This document shows, piece after piece, positions 54,325-63,306 of a stretch of DNA of 64,000 bases. This DNA comes from JBEKOF01 sp049513975 (GTDB taxonomy: Bacteria; Verrucomicrobiota; Verrucomicrobiia; Limisphaerales; Palsa-1400): assembly GCA_049513975.1 (NCBI GenBank), contig JBEKVM010000002.1:1-64000 (forward strand), in the 5' to 3' direction. Under the pieces are notes generated by a model. It searched no databases, was not told the DNA's origin, and worked only from the letters and a program-made list of their open reading frames with translations. A program made the translations under genes and the position numbers. Every line of letters starts with the position of its first letter. Position 1 is the stretch's first letter.

Positions 54325-54505
54325 GGTGTTTTATTCATATCAGGTTTCTTGATACACGCAAGGGCTTTTTCATTATCAGCAAGTCGCTACAAGAGGACAT
54401 CGCCGTCACCACCCGCCAACTGTTACTTCGAGGACGGAACATTCTGGGCTGTGGAGGCCCGGAATCAACCGGAACGACTGCCCGAACCTATTGTAGCCGT
54501 GAGCC

Positions 54506-54646
54506 GTGCCGGACAACTTCACGCCGCACGGGCTGACGAAAGTGATGAGCGCGCTCCCTCCCAAAAAGACGCTGAAATTCATCCGCAAAACGCCGGATGC
54601 CGCCGTGCGCCTCGTGCGCAAACCAGGGGCGAAGGTCGAGGTGTAA
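54506..54646 (+). pseudogene. Short C-terminal remnant of an unidentified protein
   Basis: The 46-residue frame reads VPDNFTPHGLTKVMSALPPK then KTLKFIRKTPDAAVRLVRK and ends GAKVEV. It is preceded by stops in frame. The basic, strand-like ending resembles the last beta-strands of an exported hydrolase, but I cannot name the family. Confidence 0.3.
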
Positions 54647-54684
54647 GAGTCCCGCTTCCGTCAGTTCTGCGAATAGAATCGAAA

Positions 54685-56160
54685 TCAGGGCCAGCGGAGT
54701 TGGAAGAATTGCGCGGCGGCATTGGTGGTGGGGAGCAACAGGTTAAACCCGCCGCTGTTGCTCTGGATGCCGTTGGTCCACGGCTGCCAGGAGACGGGAG
54801 GGTTGAGATTGGTTGTCATATAAACTGCGAAAGTGCTGGCCCAACCCGGCCAGGAGAGAGTCAGGATGTCGGCGGACGCGGTGACGCTCAACGTCGGCGG
54901 TCCGTGTGGCGTGGCGCTCACCTCGGTCGAAACGGCCCCTTCGCCGTTGGCGTTGAGGGCGGTAACGACATAGAAGTAGCTCTGGCCATTCGTTACGCCG
55001 GCGTCGGTATCATTAAGACTGGAACCCGCGGTGACGATGTTCAAGCAAGGGCCGCCGCTGACGACACCGAGCCGGCAACCGCCAGCACGTCGTAATAATA
55101 AGTGGCTCAGGTCAGCAACCCGCTGTCTGTAAAGTTCGTGACCCCGGCACCAACGCTGCCTTGCGGGTAAAAGTTCACGCCGTCATAGGATCGCTGGATT
55201 TGAAAACTGGCCGTCCCGCCCGAATTGTCCACCCAGCGCAAGCTGATCTGGTTGGTGGTCACAGTGGTTGCTACCAGATTGCTTGGCGTTGCGGGCACTG
55301 CAACCGCCTGTGGCGTGGCGCTAACCGGGGCGGAGTTGGTGCTGGCACCACCGCTGTTGGTGGCCGCGATCTCATAATAACAGGTCGTGCCGTTGGCCAG
55401 GCCGGTGTCGGCATAACTGGTGGTGTTCAGGTTGGTGGCGATGATCGTGTAGGAACCGCCGCTGGCCAACGACCGGTAGAAATTGAAACCGGTCGCACCC
55501 GTCGGCGGGCTCCCTCTCAATGTCACTAGCGCATTGCCAGCGGTGGCCACCAGATTGGTCGGCGTCGCCGGTGCCGGCGGCAGTTGCAAATTATAGAGCC
55601 GTGATATTTCCGTCGTGCTGAGCAGATAATTGTAGAGTTGCAGGTTGGCCACGGTACCGTTCTTCATTGAAATATTGAGGGGCTGATCTGACACGCCATA
55701 TCCAACCCTTTGAAAACCCAATGTCGCCCAGCGGACGCCCGTCGGCCCGGTGGTGCTCCCGGACAAGGCTCCGTCCACATAGACACTCATCGCCCCGGTG
55801 CCGCAATTCCACTCGGCAACGCCATGATGCCAGTTGCCATCATTGATGCTTTTGGACGAGGAAAGCCAGGTGTCGCCAGTAGAGTTGCCGATAAACAGGG
55901 CGAACTTGGAACCATTCAGCGCCACACCGAAGTCATAGGTGTATCCCGGTATGTCACCATAGCAAAGATTCTCAGTGGCGTTGTCCGTGGTTTTAACCCA
56001 AAGAGCGATGCTGAAGTTTGTCACCCCAACTGAACATGGAATGTTGACACTGCCGAATACGTGCTCGGATTATACATGGCGCCCGCTTGCTGGCAGCCCA
56101 GGCGCGGGAGGCTGCCAGCGAGCAGCACCAGGAAAAGTGGGGAAATTACTGATAGGAATC
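54685..56160 (-). pseudogene. Decayed secreted LamG / fibronectin III protein
   Basis: Fragments of one protein are spread over several frames. An export-like segment (RFLSVISPLFLVLLAGSLPR) lies near 56075-56150. After a frame change comes a LamG domain (about 55590-56060; GSVNIPCS, TNFSIALWVKTTD, then GNWHHGVAEWNCGTGAMSVY), then two Fn3 domains (APATPTNLVATAG, VPATPSNLVATTV). A TGA at about 55107 interrupts the second Fn3 loop (DSGLLT then ATYYYDVLAVAGSVSSA continuing in frame). A further frameshift precedes the last piece (54685-55044; GQSYFYVVTALNANGEGAVS, then a C-terminal VYMTTNLNPPVSWQPW domain). At least three disabling changes make this a pseudogene. Confidence 0.75.
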
Positions 56161-56680
56161 TGCCTTTCGCCCCGGCGCCGGTTCTGAAGTCAAATTTGCC
56201 GCCCCCTTGGCTGGTCCTGATGAATGCTTCCATAACGATGGCAGATTCATCAGAATCCAAACTCCTGTCAACTCCGATCTTGAGCTCCGTACGATTGAAT
56301 AACACCGCGACCTGCATAACGGACACGGTTGCCGCCTATCGTCAATATAACATCCTCCCTCTGCTTCGCCTGCCGGGGAACCGGCCGGTGATCTTTCATG
56401 CTTTGCGTCCCACCGGATCTTCCGGCCCGCCAGCATCGAGATCAAACCCAGGCGGGGCGAGGCTCCTTCCGCCAAGTCTGCTGCTCCGCCTGGGCACGGG
56501 AAATGAAGCGCCCTGAATTCTACAGAGTTTGACCGGTTCTCTCCTTTCGGTTCCAGGCGCAGAGTGATACTGTTTTAACACTTATTTGAGAGATGTTTTG
56601 CGATATAAGTGCTGATAAAAAACTGTTGGGGCGGAGTTGAAAACGGAGGCTCGCCTCAAAAGCCCGGCGAGTTGAAGCAT
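56161..56680. other. Intergenic region containing repeat copy 1
   Basis: About 520 bp between the decayed LamG gene and a pseudopilin gene. Its right half holds the repeat at 56508-56585. The minus-strand frame here translates to EPVKLCRIQGAS, closely matched by EPVKFCRIQGAS in the other copy; this reflects DNA repetition rather than a gene. Confidence 0.5.
56508..56585 (+). repeat. Dispersed intergenic repeat, copy 1
   Basis: GCGCCCTGAATTCTACAGAG continues as TTTGACCGGTTCTCTCCTTT and ends near AACACTTA. It matches 58002-58078 at most positions. Weaker similarity extends upstream (CTCCTTCCGCC at about 56460). It lies 96 bp before a pseudopilin start and contains AATTCTACAGA and TTTGACC that could be promoter elements. 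Confidence 0.7.
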
Positions 56681-57538
56681 ATGAAGCATATGAAGCAGAA
56701 TTCATTGGCGAAGTGTGGAAAGACGGGGTTTACCTTGATTGAATTGCTCGTGGTCATCGCGATCATTGCCATTCTTGCCGCGTTGCTGTTGCCCACCCTG
56801 GCCAAGGCCAAGGCGACGGCCAAACAAACCCTTTGCATTGCCAATTTTAAGCAAATTGGCGTTGGCCTTGCGGTCTATCTGGACGACTACAAGTATTATC
56901 CCGGAAGCCAGTGGGGAAGCGGTTATTGCTGGATGAGCAGGCTCGCAGTTGGAATGGGCAATAACCGCAAGGTTTTTTCCTGTCCGTCGGCGCCGCCGGA
57001 TTCCGCTTGGGATACAAATGTGAACCACAGTCTTGGAGGCGTTGGTGATGGTGACGTTTACAGCCCTTGGTACGTCAGCAGCAGCAGCCGTTTTAGCGTC
57101 GGCATCGTCGATTGGGGACTCAGCATCGGCAGCCCAGTTCCGCTTGGGCTGGGGGGCGATATTACTGGTGAACCCTCAGGGGGGCCAAATTACGTCAAGG
57201 CCACAGGCGTGATGGCCCCGGCACAGATGATTTGTGTTGCAGACACTAAAGCCGACCTGGGCGGGACTTGGGAGGGAAACTTGGATCCGACCGATACGAG
57301 TCCTGAGGACGGAGGCCAAGGGCAACTGCCCTCCAACCGGCACCAGTTCAAGTGCGATGTTCTGTTTTGCGACTCCCATGTGGAAAAGGTCGTGCGGAAC
57401 GATATGGTCAATCCTGCCCTCAATTGGCCCTGGCGCAACCGTTGGAACAATGATAATAAACCCCACAACGAGTACCAATGGCCGTTGCTTCCAACGTCGG
57501 GTGCGGGTGCGGGCAATCTCCTCGATCCCTCCTACTGA
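56681..57538 (+). CDS. Pseudopilin-type protein with H-X9-DS variant
   Basis: 285 residues from ATG 56681; a second ATG follows at 56690 in the repeated GCATATGAAGCATATGAAG. The leader KTGFTLIELLVVIAIIAILA cleaves after Gly. The late signature HQFKCDVLFCDSHVEK has Ser where the family has Gly (H-X9-DS). Shared text with the gene at 63307 (LGLGGD, APAQMI, LDPTDT, PSNRH) shows the two are close paralogues flanking the giant LamG gene. Confidence 0.82.
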   Translation: MKHMKQNSLAKCGKTGFTLIELLVVIAIIAILAALLLPTLAKAKATAKQTLCIANFKQIGVGLAVYLDDYKYYPGSQWGSGYCWMSRLAVGMGNNRKVFSCPSAPPDSAWDTNVNHSLGGVGDGDVYSPWYVSSSSRFSVGIVDWGLSIGSPVPLGLGGDITGEPSGGPNYVKATGVMAPAQMICVADTKADLGGTWEGNLDPTDTSPEDGGQGQLPSNRHQFKCDVLFCDSHVEKVVRNDMVNPALNWPWRNRWNNDNKPHNEYQWPLLPTSGAGAGNLLDPSY

Positions 57539-58156
57539 CGGGTTCACTTTGGCTTTAAGTTGTTTATTATCAATATCTTGCATCTTTAGCAATCCGCACG
57601 CCATTCCTGCTCGCCGCTCCTTCCAGCTACGTCAAGCCGTGTTCTGCTCCAGCGAACCTGTCGGATTCTGCGCCGGTCTTCCTCCGGGTCCGCCCTTTGG
57701 GTCCTTTCCGTCCCTTATGCCTGGCTCTCACGGAAGACAGGCCCGTGCCCGGCAAGACCGAAAGACGCTGTGCCGGCGCAATTTCACATCGCCATCGGCG
57801 TTCCTGCCTTGTTCCCATGCATTCAAAAAAAGCTTCCACTGGAGTTTCGCGTGATCCAAGCTCCACTGATTTTTAGGATCACTTCGTTTTACCATGCCGC
57901 CGGACGCGGCCTTGACAGCGCAAACAAATCGCACTTGGATGCTGGGGGAGTGACGATCCTTCCGCCCAAGCCACCGCACCGGCCGGGAATGCCGAAACGA
58001 CGCGCCCTGAATTCTACAGAATTTGACCGGTTCTCTCCTTTGTGTTCTGGACGCTGCCTGATACAGTTTCAACACTTACATCGTCTCTGGAGCGGCACGC
58101 AGATGCGCCGGCTTCTGAGAAGAAACGAAAAAACAAATCAAATCAGTCAACCAAGT
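57539..58156. other. Intergenic region containing repeat copy 2
   Basis: About 620 bp upstream of the triple-LamG gene. It contains repeat copy 2 at 58002-58078. A plus-strand frame continuous with the giant gene is open from 57770, but its text changes character at 58157, where the signal peptide begins. Confidence 0.5.
58002..58078 (+). repeat. Dispersed intergenic repeat, copy 2
   Basis: GCGCCCTGAATTCTACAGAA continues as TTTGACCGGTTCTCTCCTTT and ends AACACTTA, the same order as copy 1 at 56508-56585 and in the same orientation. It lies 79 bp before the giant LamG gene. Confidence 0.7.
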
Positions 58157-61100
58157 ATGAAATCCTCCATCTCTCGGGAAAAAATTAGCCGGACAGCCTG
58201 GCACAATCTCGGCACATGCCTAAAATTCATGCTCCTCTGCGGGTTCAGCCTCTTGAGCCTTTGTCTGGCGAGTCAGGCCCAAACACGCTTGCTCACCGTA
58301 TTCGTTGGGGGAAGTTCGGGGGACTGGTCGCAAAACCAGTGGTACACCAACGGGGGAAGCCCAGTCGCTGGTTCGGGCCTCACCGTTCCGGATATTAATC
58401 CATCGAGCACGAACACGGCGGTGGGCATTGACTTTGAAACGATCAACAACGGCGTCAATTTCTGGGGTGGCTCCATCAACACTACTTATGCCTGTACCGG
58501 CGTCCGCAACCCTACCACCGCCAACTGGGGTTTCTTTGCCAGATCGCTGACGCTGGATTCCGGCACCCTGCTGGGCCTTAAAAGCGCCACCGAAACCAAC
58601 GCAATTTATAACTGGGGAGGGACCGTTGGCGACCCAACGACCGGTCTTATTTTGATTGGCGGCTGCGGGATCAACATCAGGGACAGCAGGCAATACACCA
58701 ATGCCGGCGTCATCACTTGGGGTCCCACTGGCAAGGAAGATGGCCAGCCCATTTTCCTGCTTTCAGGTTCGGTCCTTGGCAGCGGCGGGACCGGCGGGTA
58801 TGTCTGGCAACCCACCCAGCTTTCCGGCGATGCCGATGTGGCGTTGATTAACAACCCCGCCACTAAGGCCAGCGCCAGTCAACTTTCAGGGAATAATAAC
58901 AACGGCTGGACAGGCAGCTTCCAGATTAAAAATGGCTACTTGCAGGTCTTCGGATATAACCCGCTGGGCCACGGCAATGTGGTCTGCGATCCGGGATACG
59001 ACGTGCTCGACATGGGGTATTGGATCAATGCCGCTAATGGCCCCGCCTTTTTCGAACCTTTGACGGACATCAACAGCCCGGGCACCTTGGCCGTTAAGAA
59101 CGGCGGCCAGGTCGTTCTGCATCAAGACATCGTTTTCAGCGCCGTTACGATTGAAGGCCAGACGCTCAACCCCGGAACGTATTCTTACGGACAGTTGTCC
59201 GCCCTGGCTCCGGCGGATTTTCCGGCGCCTGGCTCCGGGAGTATCATTGTCGGCACCGTCAATCCAGCCCAAATTCCCAGCCGCCCGGTGAATGTTTACA
59301 CCCTCAGCAGCGGCGGACAGGTGACCGTGGTGTGGAACGGGGCGGGAAATGCGACTGGTTTCAACGTCCTCCGCGGCACCAGTCCGGGCGGACCTTACCC
59401 CACTGTCGTCACCAATGTTTCCACAACCAACCATTCCGTCGTGGACACTTCCGTGGTTAACGGCACCCTCTATTATTACGTGGTTCAGGCAACAAATTCA
59501 GTAGGGACGAGCGCAAACTCCGCCGAGGCCGTGGGAGCGCCTGCTGTGGCCGTTTCTGGCGTAACGATCACTACAGGCATCGGCCAGGTCGTTTTGTCCT
59601 GGAACGCCTTTCCTGGCGCGCTGAGCTATACGGTTCAGCGGAGCGTCTCCTCCCTGGGGCCGTTCACCAATCTCGTTACCGGCCTGACCACCACCAATTA
59701 TACGGATGTTGCGACGCCGGGCGGGCCTGTTCAGACGCTCTATTACGCCGTCTTCGCGGTGTTAAGCAGCGGCACCAGCGGCGAATCCGTGGCCGTGTCC
59801 GCCATTCAGGGAGCCGGCTTCATCGAGGAGTGGAGGGCCTCCGACCTAACATCCTCACTGACCAATGGCGCCACAGTTTCTGACTGGTTAGGCTCCATTC
59901 TCAGTACTGATGCCCATCGGGATAATGGTGGAGCAGCCGCCTCCCCATACCTTCTCACCAATCAAACTCCGAAAGGACAAGCCGTGGTCCACTTCGACCA
60001 AACCGATCATGCGGAATTAAGCGTTGCGGGCGGCGGCAGCCCTGTCACCGGTTTGTCGGCTTTCACCGAAACGCTGGTCTTCAGGATCAATGTGCCCGGT
60101 GTCGCCAGTGGCAATTGGTACGGTCAGACCGGCATCACCGATGCGGAAGTGGGCGGGGTGACGGTGGATTGGGGAACGACGTGGAATAACCTCGACCAGA
60201 TCGCCTTTGGCATCGGCCAGCCAGATACGACCGACGAGTACACCAACGCGCCCCTCCTCGGCGCATTTCATGTCGCTGTCCTGGTCTGGGACCCGGCAGC
60301 AGGCCAGATACGAATGACCGTGGACAATTTCGGAACCCAAATCTACAACAATGCGCCTCCCAATAATCCTCGTGGCTCGGCTGCCACCATCCATATCGGA
60401 CGCAGTTCCGACGGTGGCACCGGCACGCCTTTTTACATGGACGGCGACCTTGCGGAAATTGGAATCCTCAATCTCGCGGCCTCGCCTGCCTTGGCCAGCA
60501 ATATCATCACTTCTTTGGCCAACACTTATGGCTATACCACCCTCAAAGCCTATATCACTAATTTCACCGCCACCCCGAACCCGTTGCAGTTTGGGCAAAG
60601 CACGACGTTAAGCTGGCAGGTGGGAGCCGGGGAAACGGTGTTTATCACCCCGACCAACGGCCTTCCGGCCTACGTCACCAACGCTGCTAATGGCGCTGGC
60701 AGCGTCACTGTTACGCCCGCAACCGACACTCTTTACACCCTGACTGCCCTGGCAACCCAAGGCCCGATCAACGCCTCCGCGCAGGCAAGTATTGCGGTCC
60801 TGGTTTCCGGAACCGTCGCCGGCAACTACCTTGATTCGTTCCAGGCCAGCGATCTGACCAATGCGCTGAGCGGCAGCCTGACCGATCAATCGCCGGTTAT
60901 CGCTTGGCCCAGCCATAATACGATCCTTGGCCTGACCAATGTCGTGGCGGCTTTGGACGCAGGGTTGGGAGGTGAAACCCCGCCCGTTTACACAGCCAAC
61001 GGCAGTTTCCCGACCGGCACCGCTAACACCAACGTCGTTACTTTTTCAGGGCCCACTTCTGGCGCGGGCTACCTTCGGGTGCCTGCCACCAATTCCATTC

Positions 61101-62860
61101 TGGGCGGCTTGTGGGCTTATACCGTTGCCGTCGTATTCAAATGCAATGCCACGCCGACTACCGGCCAGGGCAATTGGTACAGCGAAACGGATTTGGTGGA
61201 CGGCGAAGAAGGAGGTGTCCAATTGGACTACGGCTTTACCATCAATAGCGCCGGGACTTGCACCCTGGGCCTCGGCAGCCCCGATCAGTCCATCCACGGC
61301 AACAGTGGAACGCCGGTGACGGACGGCAGCTACCATGTTTTTATCGGTGCTGTTTCGATGGCCGGCCAGACGATGAGGCTTTATGTTGACGGTGTGCCGG
61401 CCGCTTCGCTTTCTGGCGCTGCTGTGTCCAGTAGTCCAAGGAACGTGGATACCATGTCCATTGGCGGGCCTCATCCGGGCTATACTGCGGCCGATATCCT
61501 CAACGGTAATATTGCGGAGATTGATTTCTATAACTCGGCGTTGCCGACTAATCAAGCTCTCCTGCTCTACACGAACCTTGCGATTAAATATAATCTGGTG
61601 GACACTAACCTGTTCATCACCACTTTCACTGCCACTCCAAATGTCATAACCCCGGGTTCGCCGGTCACTCTGAACTGGGTGATTTCGCCCACCAATGGGG
61701 GCACCAGCGCGATCACCATTACAGGGATTGGCGACGTCACGGCCCAGACCAGCGCCAACGGTGTCGGCAGCATCGTCCTGAACCCGACGCTGGACACGAA
61801 CTATACTCTGCAGGTGACTGATTTTTCCCAGCACAGCACAAGCCGCAGCGCCTCCGTTGATGTTCATAACACTGCCGCAGGCTCGCTCATAGACTCGTTC
61901 CTGGCCAGCGACCTGGTTTCTGTGGGCAATGGCAATGCCGTGCAGACTTGGACCTCTCACAACGGGCTTTTCGCCGCCACTCCTGATGCGGCGGCGGGAT
62001 CACCGCCCCTCTTCGTCGCCGCGGGCACCGACGGCCAGCCGACCGTTTCTTTCCTGGGCAACGCCATGCGCCTGGTCAATAATGGCTCTACGCCTGTCTC
62101 CGGCCTGTTGAGTTTCAGCGTTGCCATCGTTTACCAGGCGGACACCGAAAATCCTCCGACTCAAGCGTCGCAGCAGTACTACGGAGAAACGGCTCTTCTG
62201 GGCGGCGACATCGGAGGCAACTCACAACCCGACTTCGGCTTCGGCATCAGTAGCAACGGTCTGGTCATGTTCGGGACCGGGGGCGCCGTCGGCGACAATG
62301 GCCTGTTCGGCACCACGCCAACCCTCGACGGCAACTACCACATTGCCATTGGGACGTGGGGCATCCTCAGCGGTGTGCAGGCATTGTATATTGATGGCAG
62401 CCTGCAACGCATGCAGTTCACGAATGCTGGCGTCTCGCCTCGAGCCGCCTCTGAAGCGCTGGTTATTGCGGGGAACACTTCCTCCACCGCCAACCAGCAA
62501 TTCAACGGGAATATTTCCCAAATATCGTTCTACAACGACGATCTGCAAACCAATCAGGTTGCCGCACTGATCGCCAGCCTGGCGGCCCAGTATGGCATCA
62601 ACCTGACTACCGCGGATGCGCCCTTCTCCATCAATAATGCCGGCACCGGACTTACCGGGACGCCCGGACAGTTCCAGCTCTCCTGGAATGCCTCCTTCGG
62701 CGCTAAGTACACCATTCTGTCCTCCACCAACGTGGCCTTGCCCATTGCGCAATGGACAGTGCTTGGTTCGATAACCAACACTGGCAATGCCCCGGTGCTG
62801 AGCATCACGGCTGCTAATGCCACCAACGCACAGACGTTCTACCAGATCGTTACTCCATGA
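58157..62860 (+). CDS. Giant secreted triple-LamG / Ig-like / Fn3 protein
   Basis: 1567 residues from ATG 58157 (signal peptide ~1-42, LKFMLLCGFSLLSLCLASQA). The order is an N-terminal beta-rich domain (~43-365, GGSSGDWSQNQWYTNGG), two Fn3 domains (~370-550), LamG 1 (~554-795, EEWRASDLTSSLTNG), Ig-like (~799-885, TNFTATPNPLQFGQSTTLSW), LamG 2 (~891-1150, DSFQASDLTNALSG), Ig-like (~1154-1240, TTFTATPNVITPGSPVTLNW), LamG 3 (~1244-1485, DSFLASDLVSVGNGNAVQTW) and a C-terminal strand domain (~1488-1567, GQFQLSWNASFGAKYTIL). The three LamG-Ig modules arose by internal duplication. A carbohydrate-binding or adhesive surface role is likely; no catalytic motif was found. Confidence 0.8.
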   Translation: MKSSISREKISRTAWHNLGTCLKFMLLCGFSLLSLCLASQAQTRLLTVFVGGSSGDWSQNQWYTNGGSPVAGSGLTVPDINPSSTNTAVGIDFETINNGVNFWGGSINTTYACTGVRNPTTANWGFFARSLTLDSGTLLGLKSATETNAIYNWGGTVGDPTTGLILIGGCGINIRDSRQYTNAGVITWGPTGKEDGQPIFLLSGSVLGSGGTGGYVWQPTQLSGDADVALINNPATKASASQLSGNNNNGWTGSFQIKNGYLQVFGYNPLGHGNVVCDPGYDVLDMGYWINAANGPAFFEPLTDINSPGTLAVKNGGQVVLHQDIVFSAVTIEGQTLNPGTYSYGQLSALAPADFPAPGSGSIIVGTVNPAQIPSRPVNVYTLSSGGQVTVVWNGAGNATGFNVLRGTSPGGPYPTVVTNVSTTNHSVVDTSVVNGTLYYYVVQATNSVGTSANSAEAVGAPAVAVSGVTITTGIGQVVLSWNAFPGALSYTVQRSVSSLGPFTNLVTGLTTTNYTDVATPGGPVQTLYYAVFAVLSSGTSGESVAVSAIQGAGFIEEWRASDLTSSLTNGATVSDWLGSILSTDAHRDNGGAAASPYLLTNQTPKGQAVVHFDQTDHAELSVAGGGSPVTGLSAFTETLVFRINVPGVASGNWYGQTGITDAEVGGVTVDWGTTWNNLDQIAFGIGQPDTTDEYTNAPLLGAFHVAVLVWDPAAGQIRMTVDNFGTQIYNNAPPNNPRGSAATIHIGRSSDGGTGTPFYMDGDLAEIGILNLAASPALASNIITSLANTYGYTTLKAYITNFTATPNPLQFGQSTTLSWQVGAGETVFITPTNGLPAYVTNAANGAGSVTVTPATDTLYTLTALATQGPINASAQASIAVLVSGTVAGNYLDSFQASDLTNALSGSLTDQSPVIAWPSHNTILGLTNVVAALDAGLGGETPPVYTANGSFPTGTANTNVVTFSGPTSGAGYLRVPATNSILGGLWAYTVAVVFKCNATPTTGQGNWYSETDLVDGEEGGVQLDYGFTINSAGTCTLGLGSPDQSIHGNSGTPVTDGSYHVFIGAVSMAGQTMRLYVDGVPAASLSGAAVSSSPRNVDTMSIGGPHPGYTAADILNGNIAEIDFYNSALPTNQALLLYTNLAIKYNLVDTNLFITTFTATPNVITPGSPVTLNWVISPTNGGTSAITITGIGDVTAQTSANGVGSIVLNPTLDTNYTLQVTDFSQHSTSRSASVDVHNTAAGSLIDSFLASDLVSVGNGNAVQTWTSHNGLFAATPDAAAGSPPLFVAAGTDGQPTVSFLGNAMRLVNNGSTPVSGLLSFSVAIVYQADTENPPTQASQQYYGETALLGGDIGGNSQPDFGFGISSNGLVMFGTGGAVGDNGLFGTTPTLDGNYHIAIGTWGILSGVQALYIDGSLQRMQFTNAGVSPRAASEALVIAGNTSSTANQQFNGNISQISFYNDDLQTNQVAALIASLAAQYGINLTTADAPFSINNAGTGLTGTPGQFQLSWNASFGAKYTILSSTNVALPIAQWTVLGSITNTGNAPVLSITAANATNAQTFYQIVTP

Positions 62861-63306
62861 CGGTCCTTAAGTTCTGATCAACCACCGCTTGGGGCGGCCT
62901 GGCCGCTCCAAGCGGTTAATTCGTAAGAAAAGGCGGTGAACGGGAATTTGTCCTGTCAACCTGAACCCCGAAGCCGGGATGGCATGAAGTCCATGGGAAA
63001 AATGAACGCATTCCCGCGCATGAGTCAACCGGGGGGAGGCCTGAAAGGGAACGGGCGCGGCCCGAAAACGGCGGCTTTCTGCTCCCGCCTGGCGGATGCA
63101 ATCCGTCCCATTCGCGAAAGCACGGGCGGCGGCCGTCCTGCTCCTTTCTTTCCAGCCCTCCAAACCGGGGGCAAAGATCTTTGGCGGAAATTGGCGTCTG
63201 GCAACGCGTGTATGGAGGGAACTGGAAGTGTGGTCCGGAGAAGAGGGAGAAAGGCTTCTGTAATAATTTAGAAGCGTAACAGAGTTTAAGAAAGGTGACC
63301 AGCTAA
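62861..63306. other. Intergenic region after the giant LamG gene
   Basis: 446 bp. It begins with a strong hairpin at 62884-62916 and ends with an AAGGTGA ribosome-binding site before the pseudopilin ATG at 63307. Short frames on both strands look like shadows. Confidence 0.5.
62884..62916 (+). terminator. Strong hairpin after the giant gene, no T-tract
   Basis: ACCGCTTGGGGCGGCC and GGCCGCTCCAAGCGGT pair over 16 bp with one G-T mismatch around a one-base loop. It starts 23 bp after the stop. No T-run follows (TAATTCG), so it may act as a bidirectional stop or mRNA 3' stabiliser rather than a classic intrinsic terminator. Confidence 0.55.
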
